DNA from: Syntrophomonadaceae bacterium
GTDB lineage: Bacteria; Bacillota; Dethiobacteria; DTU022; PWGO01
Assembly: GCA_003550565.1 (NCBI GenBank)
Contig: PUKQ01000011.1
Span: forward strand, 1-41,171
Direction: 5' to 3'
Length of the DNA: 41,171 nt
Shown here: in pieces, positions 28,650 to 37,534 of the stretch
Layout: each line of letters opens with the position of its first letter
How positions within the stretch are numbered: the stretch's first letter is position 1
Program-made: the position numbers and the translations under genes
Notes under the pieces: generated by a model
What the model saw: only the letters and a program-made list of their open reading frames with translations
Told to the model about the DNA's origin: nothing
The model's database searches: none

Positions 28650-28918
28650 CTTTCCCAATAAAGGGGCTGCCTCCTTTGCTTGGGTTGATTTCTTTAACAT
28701 TTCGGAGGTTCTGCTCTTATTCCCTTTCTAACTCTACCATTAACCAGGATAATTTTACTCATACAAAAACTTTTTTTATATAGTCATTTTGAGTTTTCTT
28801 GGGCTTTTTGGCCGGCAGATTATTGCTGCCATCATCTTAATAACTAATATATACAGAAAAAAAATGCTCTCAATAGGCAATTAATACTTTTATGGCAAAT
28901 ATTGCAAAGGTTAAATTC

Positions 28919-28956
28919 AAAAAAAAGAAACATTGTTTTTTCCCAATGCTTCTTTT
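28919..28956 (-). terminator. Terminator downstream of the FMN-binding-like lipoprotein gene
   Basis: Minus-strand AGAAGCATTG-ggaaaaaa-CAATGTTTCT followed by a T-run. Confidence 0.7.
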
Positions 28957-28988
28957 TCCGCTTCTAAAATATAACTTAAAACCTTAAT

Positions 28989-29519
28989 TTAGTAGATTCC
29001 GCGGTTAAGCCCATCTCTGATAGCGGAAATAATTTTAGTTCCTCTCACTGTGGCTGCAGTCCAGGTGTCAACCATTTCTCCGCTGCCTTCCATGTCTTCA
29101 GCTGCTATTTCTGGTTCATACAGATCAGATATATCGGTAATATCCCGACCCTCTAAGTATTCTATAAGCTGTTTATGTTGATCAGCCAGAGCTTCCAGAT
29201 CTTCTTGGTTCCACTCATTGCCTTCATACCCCGGTTCTAAGTAGTCATTTCCACCGTGTGATAGGACTCTAAAGCTTATGTCATAAAGCTCGTTGTCCTC
29301 CAGGTGAAACTGTATTCCTATCTGTTGATCTGCTCTGTCAATAAAAGCTCCGCGGTATCTGCCATCAGGATAATCTCCATGCTCTTCGGCAGGCAGTACC
29401 TCTTCATTCTGTTCTCCCAATGCCTCATCATCAGTATCATTTTCCGCTTCACACCCCACAACAATTAGCAGTCCAAACAACATTACCACCGCTACCATCC
29501 ATATTGCCCATATCCTCAT
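28989..29519 (-). CDS. Lipoprotein with FMN-binding-domain-like C-terminal region
   Basis: Lipobox-like LLIVVGCEAEND; DGRYRGAFIDRADQQIGIQFHLEDNELYDISFRVL ... DTWTAATVRGTKIISAIRDGLNRGIY. Confidence 0.7.
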   Translation of the reverse strand: MRIWAIWMVAVVMLFGLLIVVGCEAENDTDDEALGEQNEEVLPAEEHGDYPDGRYRGAFIDRADQQIGIQFHLEDNELYDISFRVLSHGGNDYLEPGYEGNEWNQEDLEALADQHKQLIEYLEGRDITDISDLYEPEIAAEDMEGSGEMVDTWTAATVRGTKIISAIRDGLNRGIY

Positions 29520-30128
29520 TCACTTTCACCTCTTTTTATTTTTTAATTATAAAACAAAAAAAATTTTTACACAAACAAAAAGTTCTTTCCCCCAAGCAGA
29601 ATCGAACCATCTCCTTTCTTGCATAAATTTTTTATTGCTTTTTTCTCTTACCATAATATTATGGCAAAGAAGTTTAATCTATTAGGTAAAATGCCTATTT
29701 TATTATCAGGGTTTCCCCTTATATTTACGTCTGCCACTATGCTAGGTTATCATATCATGCTGAAGTTTATGCCACAAAATTATTTCGAAAGACAAACAGT
29801 TCAAAAAATAAATCAATCAAAGCACTTGCCAACATAGTTTCTCAAGCATGTTATTAGTAAATTAGAGATAATTTTTTAGGTGGTGAATAACGCGTAGAAC
29901 CTTGGGGGAAATCCCCAAGCCCCAAAATAAGGGAAGCTTCCCATAGACCCGGGCAATTTTATCATTTAATCTTTAATTAAAGAATTATTAATTTGTGGTG
30001 TTATTTGTGAAAGTGAGCTCAAGCTCGAGTATTTTTATTTTAGAATACGATGTGTAGAGTCAGTAACAATTATTGAGTAGGTTATCCTGAATCAAATAAT
30101 CAAATCTTATAAGTGAGGTGTTTTATAA

Positions 30129-30968
30129 ATGAGAAAAGATGTTTTTAAAAACTCATTGGCTCTGACGGCAACGCTGGTAGTAGCCGCCCTGGTGCTTACT
30201 GGTGTTTATAACTGGATTTCACCCATAATGGAAATCAGCGCGGAAAAGCATCGAGTAGAAGAATTTTTTCCCGGGTATAATTTTGAAAAAGTCGGATTAG
30301 GCCATAATCCTATTACCTTAGTAGTTTATGATTCTGCTGGAGAAGAAAAAGGCTATGTGGTAGAAAATTCCACCGACGGTTACGGAGGAAGCATACGTTA
30401 TTACATGGGCATTGATAATGAAGGGCGTATAAAAGGAATAAACATTATTGAACATGCCGAAACAGTGGGCTTGGGAGATATAATAAAAAGCGAAAGCTTT
30501 CAGGAACAGTTTATCGGGAAACACTACGATGACACTATTGCCTCAGAAGTAGATACGGTCAGCGGTGCTACTGTCTCGACCCAGTCTATGATAGCTTCAA
30601 TTCAAAGTACCCTTGATAAAACTGTCAAAGATTTCTTGGGTGTGGAAGAGGAAGAAGTTAAATTGGCGGAGATACCTGATGGAAGTTATTATGGCACGGC
30701 TACCGGACAAATGGGCAGTATAGAAGTGGAAGTAACTGTAGAGAATGAATCCATTCAAAACATTGAAATTGTTGAACATGAAGAAACTCCGGACTACTTT
30801 GCCGAAGTAAAAGAAGAAGTTCCCCAGCGGATTAAATCCGAACAAAAACTGGAAGTAGATACAGTAAGTGGGGCAACCGGGAGTAGCGAAGGAATCAAGG
30901 ATGCAGTAGAAGATGCTCTTAATGAGGCAGTTGAAGATGTAGAAACGGAGGAAAAGACAACCAATTAA
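30129..30968 (+). CDS. RnfG-like protein with two FMN-binding domains
   Basis: N-terminal TM; VDTVSGATVSTQSMIASI and VDTVSGATGSSEGIKDAV SGAT motifs; SD aagtgaggtg. Confidence 0.85.
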   Translation: MRKDVFKNSLALTATLVVAALVLTGVYNWISPIMEISAEKHRVEEFFPGYNFEKVGLGHNPITLVVYDSAGEEKGYVVENSTDGYGGSIRYYMGIDNEGRIKGINIIEHAETVGLGDIIKSESFQEQFIGKHYDDTIASEVDTVSGATVSTQSMIASIQSTLDKTVKDFLGVEEEEVKLAEIPDGSYYGTATGQMGSIEVEVTVENESIQNIEIVEHEETPDYFAEVKEEVPQRIKSEQKLEVDTVSGATGSSEGIKDAVEDALNEAVEDVETEEKTTN

Positions 30969-31086
30969 TATTTCAATAAATGTCAAATTGACGTGCCTAT
31001 ATTCACTTGGCACAAATCTCATGCATCTAATGAAGAGTTGTTGGGTGGTTTTTTGAACAAATAATTTTATGGAGGCGACATTTTTG

Positions 31087-31716
31087 ATGCCTTTTAGAGG
31101 AACACCGCAAACAATGGTCAAGAGGCTTCCGGTATACCTGCGAACCCTTGATAGCCTGATTCTCCACGGCGTTGATATTGTTTCCTCCCATAGGTTAAGT
31201 GAGGAAGCAGGTTATACCGCGGAGCAAATCCGTAAAGATTTGGCTTTTTTTGGAGCTTTTGGAACCCGTGGCTCGGGTTATGAGACGATAGAATTAAGAG
31301 ATCAGCTCTTAAGGATCATGGGACTGCAGCAGCAGAGAAAAGTTATCTTAATTGGTGCAGGGCAGTTGGGTACCGCCCTGGCCCGCTATACCATGGAAAA
31401 AAATCCCTATGTAATACTTGAGGGAATTTTTGATAAAGCTCCGGAAGTAATAGATAGGGAAATTATGGGTAAAAAAGTAAGAGATGTTTTGGAGCTCCCA
31501 GATTTTATTATGAATACAGGGATTAAATTGGCTATCGTAAGTGTTCCCTCTCATGAGGCAGAGGACGTAATTAACTTGTTGGTTGAAGCCGGTATTAACG
31601 CCATTCTTAATTTTGCCCCTATTAGACCTAAGGTCCCCGAAGGGGTTCATTTGCAAAACGTAGACCTTACCCTTGAGCTGCAAAGTTTAATTTATCATAT
31701 TACCTCTAAGGATTAA
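31087..31716 (+). CDS. rex: Redox-sensing transcriptional repressor Rex
   Basis: VKRLPVYLRTLDSL winged helix N-term; RKDLAFFGAFGTRGSGY; VILIGAGQLGTALARY Rossmann; NFAPIRPKVPEGVHLQNVDL; SD tggaggcga places the start at ATG 31087 (the track starts at 31069). Confidence 0.95.
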   Translation: MPFRGTPQTMVKRLPVYLRTLDSLILHGVDIVSSHRLSEEAGYTAEQIRKDLAFFGAFGTRGSGYETIELRDQLLRIMGLQQQRKVILIGAGQLGTALARYTMEKNPYVILEGIFDKAPEVIDREIMGKKVRDVLELPDFIMNTGIKLAIVSVPSHEAEDVINLLVEAGINAILNFAPIRPKVPEGVHLQNVDLTLELQSLIYHITSKD

Positions 31717-31764
31717 GAAATTATGGAAGCTTAATAATTAAAAACCTGTTTTCTTAAGTGAATC

Positions 31765-31813
31765 AAAAAAGCCCTGTCACCATTTATAAATTTGAGTGAT
31801 AGGGCTTTTTTAC
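31765..31813 (+). terminator. Rho-independent terminator downstream of rex
   Basis: AAAAAAGCCCTGTCAC...GTGATAGGGCTTTTTT stem-loop with T-run. Confidence 0.88.
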
Positions 31814-31848
31814 CTTAATTCTTGGGTAAATTTGCTTTAACTACCATA

Positions 31849-32040
31849 CTATAGGTTAAAAGATCCATGCTCTATCTCTTTTAAGTAATCGTATCTTGTT
31901 AATTTCTGCTTGTTTCTAGCTGAATAGTTCCTTAAGTTTTGCATGTATTGCTCCGGATTGTTCTGCCAGATGCTCAGTCCCATAATGCCTGCAAAGAGTG
32001 CAGAAAAGGAAAGTTGGCTCAAGTCAAACATTTTATTCAC
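31849..32040 (-). CDS. 63-aa small protein, unknown function
   Basis: Strong SD GGGAGGTGA 5 nt before ATG; complete ORF between rex and the two-component operon. Confidence 0.55.
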   Translation of the reverse strand: MNKMFDLSQLSFSALFAGIMGLSIWQNNPEQYMQNLRNYSARNKQKLTRYDYLKEIEHGSFNL

Positions 32041-32236
32041 CTCCCATCAAGAATTTTTGTGAAATGTTGCACAGCTTTTTTGAATCTTCAGAACTTTTAG
32101 CTTAAAAAAATATAACCTTAATTGTTAACTGTGATTTTAGTTTAAAATATAGGGACTTTTCTGTCTATTAGGGGAATTCTTAATTTTGCATCAGTGAATT
32201 CCCTTATTAGGAAGGTGATTTATAAGCGGAAGAGCC

Positions 32237-32920
32237 CTACTCATCCCTGGATTTGCCCAGGTTTACCAGCCCGTTTTCCAGGGCATAACGAACCAGTTCG
32301 TGGCGGCGGGTCAGGTTCAATTTTTCCATAATATTAGATTTATGTTTTTCCACAGTCTTGGGACTTACTATTAGTAGGTCGGCAATTTCCTGATTGGTAT
32401 ATCCCAGGCAAACATACTGTAGAACTTCTTTTTCCCTTTCAGTTAGAATATTTTCACTTCCGGAAACTTCCCCTTCACTTTCTTTCCGGGCTCCTTTAAC
32501 CAGAACCTTAACCAGTTTAGGGTGGATAACTATTTCTCCTTCCATTACATCATGAATAGCTGATACAAGCTCGGTACTGGCAGCTTCTTTTAGAATGTAA
32601 CCGGAAGCATTTGCCTCCATTGCTTTAAATAGGTAAGGTTCATCGTCGTGCATGGTTAACATGATAATCTTTATAAATGGTTGTTTTTCCTTGATAAACT
32701 GGGTGGCTGTTATACCATCCATTCCCGGTAGCCCAATATCCATAAGCACTACATCAACTTGATATTTGTTCAGCATCTCCAGTGCTTCTTCAGCGCTTTT
32801 TGCTTCTCTAACTTCGCCCACAATTTCTTCCTTTTCCAATAAAGCTTTGATCCCGGAAAGGAAAAGGGCATGGTCATCTACTAATAAAACATCAACTGTT
32901 TTGGATGAAATTTTCATCAC
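32237..32920 (-). CDS. NarL/LuxR-type response regulator
   Basis: REC domain VLLVDDHALFLSGI/VVLMDIGLPGMDGI; LTEREKEVLQYVCLGYTNQEIADLLIVSPKTVEKHKSNIMEKL. Confidence 0.95.
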   Translation of the reverse strand: MMKISSKTVDVLLVDDHALFLSGIKALLEKEEIVGEVREAKSAEEALEMLNKYQVDVVLMDIGLPGMDGITATQFIKEKQPFIKIIMLTMHDDEPYLFKAMEANASGYILKEAASTELVSAIHDVMEGEIVIHPKLVKVLVKGARKESEGEVSGSENILTEREKEVLQYVCLGYTNQEIADLLIVSPKTVEKHKSNIMEKLNLTRRHELVRYALENGLVNLGKSRDE

Positions 32921-34331
32921 CTCCCTTCTCCGAAAGAGGTATTTCTATCTTAATAGCAGTTCCCTGATTTGGTGAAGATTCCAGGAAGAAAGTTCCTCCT
33001 ACAAGCTCAATCCTTTCTTGCATGGAAGTAAGCCCCATTCCTATCTTGCTTTCCCGGTTAAAATTTTCCAGATCTATTCCGATGCCGTTATCCTCTATAA
33101 CTACTTCTGCCATATCGGTAGTAGCATTGATGAAGATCCATACTTTACTAGCCTGTGCATGCTTGTAAATATTGGTTAAGGCCTCCTGGACGACCCGATA
33201 AATAGAAACCTCAATCTCCGACGGCAGCCTTCTTTCGTCCAGCCCATGTATTTGTAGGTTTATTTCCCAACCTTCTTGGTTTCTCCAGTATCTATCAATA
33301 AAAGACTCGAGAGCCGCTTTTAATCCCAGGTCTACCAAAAGGGTGGGAGTTAGCTTCCAAGCCAGGAGTCGGACCTGTTCCAGAGATTGCATAAGTAGCT
33401 GGCGAAAATCCTCGATTTTTTCTTTTAATTCTGCCGTATCTTTTGAGTCTTCCATAAATTTTAAAGAAATCATTAGTGTACTTAAAGTGGGGCCTGTTTC
33501 ATCATGGAGTTCCCGGGCTACCCGCTGCCGCTCCTCCTCCTGAGAATTAATTATCTTACCCAAAAGAGAATCGCGTGTTTTTTTGGTTTGTGAAAGACGC
33601 TGAGTCATAGAATTAAAGGCATCGGCCAGTTCACTTAACTCATCGCCGGTATTTACTTTTACCTGCTGGGACAAATCTCCTTCGGAAACAGCCTTTACCG
33701 AATTAAGGAGAGAATTAATTGGCTTAATAAAGGTAACCGTGGAAATAAAATAAACGCCGGTGCCGGTAACCAGAAAAGTAAGCAGCGAAATAAGCAAAAT
33801 CTGCCATGTGGTATCCGAGATAGCGGATTGTACGCTATAATCAATTACTCCCAGACGAACCATAATTTCCGGATCGGGTCCTTCAAAGACAGGAGCGGCA
33901 ACATCTCGCAGAATTCCTTTTTCCGTGGTGAATTTTTGCACATCAACTGATTCGCTTCCGCTTAAAGTATGCTCCACCTGAAAGAGATCCGGAGGGAAAT
34001 AATCTTGAAATGTATGCACTAAAATATTTTCTTCGTTGTCCACCATCAAAACGTAAAACACGTCCTGGTTGCCTTCCTTGGTGCTATAAGCCAGGTCATA
34101 GAGGTCAAAGATATTATTAGTTAAAGCCGGTTCCACGCTTCTGGCTGCCAGGTTTTGAGCCATGGAAACACTTTTTTCATTAAGCTGTTCTTCCAGACGG
34201 GCCCTTAATGCCGTGTGGGCGTAAACCATGGTAATAAGAGTAAGAATCAGAGTAATTCCTAACACAATAGCTATAATTTTTACACGTATTCCCGGCAAAT
34301 ATTTTTTGAAATAATTAGGCAGCCTTTTCAA
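32892..34331 (-). CDS. Sensor histidine kinase (HAMP, HisKA_3, HATPase), NarX/LiaS type
   Basis: RVARELHDETGPTLSTLMISLKFM; EVVIEDNGIGID; IGMGLTSMQERIELVGG; two TM segments flanking an extracytoplasmic domain. Confidence 0.94.
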   Translation of the reverse strand: MKRLPNYFKKYLPGIRVKIIAIVLGITLILTLITMVYAHTALRARLEEQLNEKSVSMAQNLAARSVEPALTNNIFDLYDLAYSTKEGNQDVFYVLMVDNEENILVHTFQDYFPPDLFQVEHTLSGSESVDVQKFTTEKGILRDVAAPVFEGPDPEIMVRLGVIDYSVQSAISDTTWQILLISLLTFLVTGTGVYFISTVTFIKPINSLLNSVKAVSEGDLSQQVKVNTGDELSELADAFNSMTQRLSQTKKTRDSLLGKIINSQEEERQRVARELHDETGPTLSTLMISLKFMEDSKDTAELKEKIEDFRQLLMQSLEQVRLLAWKLTPTLLVDLGLKAALESFIDRYWRNQEGWEINLQIHGLDERRLPSEIEVSIYRVVQEALTNIYKHAQASKVWIFINATTDMAEVVIEDNGIGIDLENFNRESKIGMGLTSMQERIELVGGTFFLESSPNQGTAIKIEIPLSEKGGDENFIQNS

Positions 34332-35296
34332 TTGAGATCCTCCCAGATTTCCCGTAATTGATTAAAAAATTCATAATCAACCTCCCCTGGAGAAAGAAAG
34401 CGTTCCATTCTCAACTCTGCCAATGCTTTTCGACCATCTTCTTCTCTGTGCATCTCCAATAAAACATTTTGCAGTTTTTCCTTTAGTTCTTCCGGTAAAT
34501 TTTTATTTACAACAAGAGGTACATATCCTACCCGGGAGGAACTTTCGATTATTTGCAGATTTTCTTTCAATTCCGGATTATTCTCCACCAGATAATCGAA
34601 AACCAGGCTATTTACTGCACCTCCTCCTATCCAACCCTCTGCTACTGCCAGGACAGAGTTTTCAGGGTTGTAGCTGTAAAAATAATCTGCAAAAAAAGTG
34701 CCAGGATCGTCTCCAGCCTGTTCCAGTAGATGTATCGGATATAAATTCCCGGAAAAGGAAAGGGGATCTGTAAATACAAAAGTTTCTCCCTGTAAGTCTT
34801 TAAAGCGGTCAAAATTATCTTTTGCAGAAGCTATTATGTGGGTCTTGTAAAATATCTGCCCCTCTACTTGAGGAATTGCCAGTACTTCATATTCTTCCGT
34901 CTCTTTAATTTCCATATAAGAAGCCGGACATAATAGTGCCACATCCACCATGTTCTGCTTCAAAAGTTGGGTTACTTCCCCATGAGAAGAGCGCATTACC
35001 AGTTCCACCGGATGTTCTATTTTTTCCGGCAGGTAAGAAAGTAAAGTTCGGTAACTTTCCCGCGACTGAGGAGAAGAAAATACTGGTGCTATAGTTATGC
35101 GAAGGTAAGGCTTATCTTCGTAAAATGAATTATCATCCTGAGGTTCATAATGTGGAGTAGGTGTTGTAACTATATCTTCCTCCTCCGAGGGTTCCAGGCT
35201 AATTTCCGGATAGCTTGGCTGGCAACCCGAGGTGCATAGCAATAGGAAAATAATTGTCAAAAAAATAATTTGCAGGTTAAAATTTTTAATTATCAT
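34328..35296 (-). CDS. PhnD-like phosphate/phosphonate-type periplasmic binding lipoprotein
   Basis: Lipobox LLLCTSGCQP; RITIAPVFSSPQSRESYRTLLSYLPEKIEHPVELVMRSSHGEVTQLLKQNMVDVALLCPASYMEI; stop overlaps the kinase start. Confidence 0.87.
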   Translation of the reverse strand: MIIKNFNLQIIFLTIIFLLLCTSGCQPSYPEISLEPSEEEDIVTTPTPHYEPQDDNSFYEDKPYLRITIAPVFSSPQSRESYRTLLSYLPEKIEHPVELVMRSSHGEVTQLLKQNMVDVALLCPASYMEIKETEEYEVLAIPQVEGQIFYKTHIIASAKDNFDRFKDLQGETFVFTDPLSFSGNLYPIHLLEQAGDDPGTFFADYFYSYNPENSVLAVAEGWIGGGAVNSLVFDYLVENNPELKENLQIIESSSRVGYVPLVVNKNLPEELKEKLQNVLLEMHREEDGRKALAELRMERFLSPGEVDYEFFNQLREIWEDLN

Positions 35297-35646
35297 TAGT
35301 GGACAATCCTTTTTAAAAGTTCTATTATAAGCATTATACCAGAAGATTAAAACTTTCCCAATTAAGGCAAATCCCTTATTATTTATGAGGGAATTCCCTG
35401 ATTTTGTGATTAACATATGTTAATTAAATTATAAAAATATAATATAACTATGGTGGGCGCTGATATTCTAAGAGCTCGAGCTTTTTTAGATAAGGGTGGG
35501 GCTTAGATCTTAGGAGTATGTTAAAATTATATTATACAAGGAGTTACATGACCCCTGTTTATGGTTTTTTAACATAAAAGAATTATAATTACATCTAATT
35601 ATTTTTTTGCGTATAATTATACAAAGAAAAAATGGGAGAAATAAAT

Positions 35647-36786
35647 ATGACACAAAGCATAGAACTGATTGCCACGGCTACTTTTGGGTTAGAGGCTGTG
35701 GTTGCTCAGGAAATTAAAGATTTGGGTTATGAAAACGTTAAAGTAGAAAACGGAAGGGTTGTTTATGCTGCGGACATGAAAGCTATTTGTCGCTCAAATC
35801 TTTGGTTGCGGTCAGCAGATAGAGTTCGCTTAAAAGTCGGTGAATTTAAGGCAACTACTTTTGATGAACTGTTTGAAAATACCAAAGCATTGCCCTGGAC
35901 TGAGATTATACCAGCAAATGCAGCGTTTCCTGTTGATGGAAAGTCTGTGAAATCTACTCTGTATAGTATTTCTGACTGTCAGGCAATTGTAAAAAAAGCT
36001 GTGGTAGAAAGCATGCGAACCTCATTTAATAAAGAATGGTTTGAAGAAAGTGGTCCACTTTATAGAATTGAGGTAGCACTATGGAAAGACATTGCTACGT
36101 TAACCATTGACACGAGTGGCCCCGGATTACATAAGCGCGGTTATCGGATAGAGAAAAGTTCTTCTCCTTTAAGGGAAAACCTGGCAGCAGCTATGATTAT
36201 GTTGGCTCGTTGGAATCCGCATATTCCTTTAATCGATCCTTTTTGCGGTGCCGGTACTATTCCCATAGAAGCTGCGTTAATGGGACGTAATATTGCCCCG
36301 GGGATGCAGCGTAATTTTGTTTCAGAAGCATGGCCTAATATATCGAAAAGCTTTTGGAAAGAAGCTAGAGAAGAAGCCTCTAACTCAGCGACTAAAGATA
36401 TTAGCTTGTATATTATGGGGATGGACAGCGATCCTCGGGTGTTGAAAAATGCCAGAAAAAATGCCCATGCAGCGGGAGTAGAAAATGATATACATTTTCA
36501 AGAATCTTCATTTAATAAAATAAGTTCACGGAAAAAATATGGGAAAATTATATGTAATCCTCCCTATGGTGAGCGCCAGGGGGACTTGCAAGAAGTGGAA
36601 GGTCTTTATAAAGAAATGGGGAAAATTTTTAGCGAGCTGGACACCTGGTCATTCTACATATTGTCCCCACATTCGAAATTTGAGCAATTATTTGGCAAAA
36701 AAGCTACCAAAAAAAGGAAGCTATACAACGGCAATATCAAAGTCCATTATTATCAGTTTTTTGGGCCAGCTCCCCCTACTAAGTAA
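35647..36786 (+). CDS. THUMP-domain class I SAM-dependent RNA (guanine-N2) methyltransferase, RlmL/YpsC-like
   Basis: IATATFGLEAVVAQEIKDLGYENVKVENGRVVY; LIDPFCGAGTIPIEAALMGRNIAPG; IICNPPYGERQGD. Confidence 0.93.
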   Translation: MTQSIELIATATFGLEAVVAQEIKDLGYENVKVENGRVVYAADMKAICRSNLWLRSADRVRLKVGEFKATTFDELFENTKALPWTEIIPANAAFPVDGKSVKSTLYSISDCQAIVKKAVVESMRTSFNKEWFEESGPLYRIEVALWKDIATLTIDTSGPGLHKRGYRIEKSSSPLRENLAAAMIMLARWNPHIPLIDPFCGAGTIPIEAALMGRNIAPGMQRNFVSEAWPNISKSFWKEAREEASNSATKDISLYIMGMDSDPRVLKNARKNAHAAGVENDIHFQESSFNKISSRKKYGKIICNPPYGERQGDLQEVEGLYKEMGKIFSELDTWSFYILSPHSKFEQLFGKKATKKRKLYNGNIKVHYYQFFGPAPPTK

Positions 36787-37076
36787 AATTTGTTGCTCGG
36801 TGAAAGGAGTTTTGAGAATAATTATTTTATATAATAAAGATATCTAACTACATATATAAACTGTAGAATATCTTGCAAAAATTTGATGTATTATAGCATT
36901 TTCACTTATTGAATCTAGCTAGAGAAAATGATATACTTTGCGTACGCGGCGGGAAAGGTAAAAGCCTTAGGAAATATAATATGCAAAAATAAGTGGTTAT
37001 ATAATCTATTATTAAAGAAGAGAACTAGCCAGCGAAAATGTTAACAAATAAGTTTTAAGGTAAAACCTTACTGCGT

Positions 37077-37171
37077 GGAGAGATGGCTGAGTGGTCGAAG
37101 GCGCTCGCCTGGAAAGCGAGTAGGCGGGGCAAAACCTCGCCTCGAGGGTTCGAATCCCTCTCTCTCCGCCA
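37077..37171 (+). tRNA. tRNA-Ser(GGA)
   Basis: GGAGAGA acceptor, anticodon loop ctGGAaa, long variable arm, encoded CCA. Confidence 0.96.
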
Positions 37172-37183
37172 TTTTTAATTTTA

Positions 37184-37452
37184 GGCCGTGCTAGACGGGA
37201 AGATAGCGGTGTCCTGAACCCGCAATCCGCTACAGCGGGGTTGAATTCCTGCCCGCGGCCTTTTAGTTCTCAGGGCTGCTTCAAGAAAGTGGTGAAGAAA
37301 GTTTGGTCCTGTGCGGCGCAACCTCATGAACCCCGTCAGATCCGGGAGGAAGCAGCGGTAAGTGAGTAGTTGCGGGTGCCACGGGGTTGCCGAACCGGAG
37401 CTAACTGCTTGAATTCCGCCTGAGAACGAAGGTCAACGGTAGGTGCACGGCC
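37184..37452 (+). ncRNA. ffs: Signal recognition particle RNA (large, Bacillus/Clostridia type)
   Basis: GGCCGTGC...GCACGGCC closing pair; TAGCGGTGTCCTGAACCCGCAATCCGCTA Alu-domain-like segment; core GTCAGATCCGGGAGGAAGCAGCGGTAA. Confidence 0.95.
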
Positions 37453-37534
37453 TAATTTATTTAATTTTGTTCCTCAAGTATTAATGATCATTCAGGGAAA
37501 AAGGTAATAAAGATCTTAGGAAGGAGATAAAAGG

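Noticed and set aside
29420-29837. 68-aa and 72-aa plus-strand ORFs near the FMN lipoprotein promoter
   Set aside because: No ribosome binding sites and no recognisable family; the second (MAKKFNLLGKMPILLSG...) could be a relic but cannot be supported
35468-35488. AGCTCGAGCT palindrome followed by T-run
   Set aside because: Self-complementary with no loop, so not a convincing terminator; no adjacent gene end
10894-37076. Prophage or integrative element hypothesis for the accessory segment
   Set aside because: No integrase, relaxase, phage structural or transposase genes recognised; kept only as a synteny-break observation
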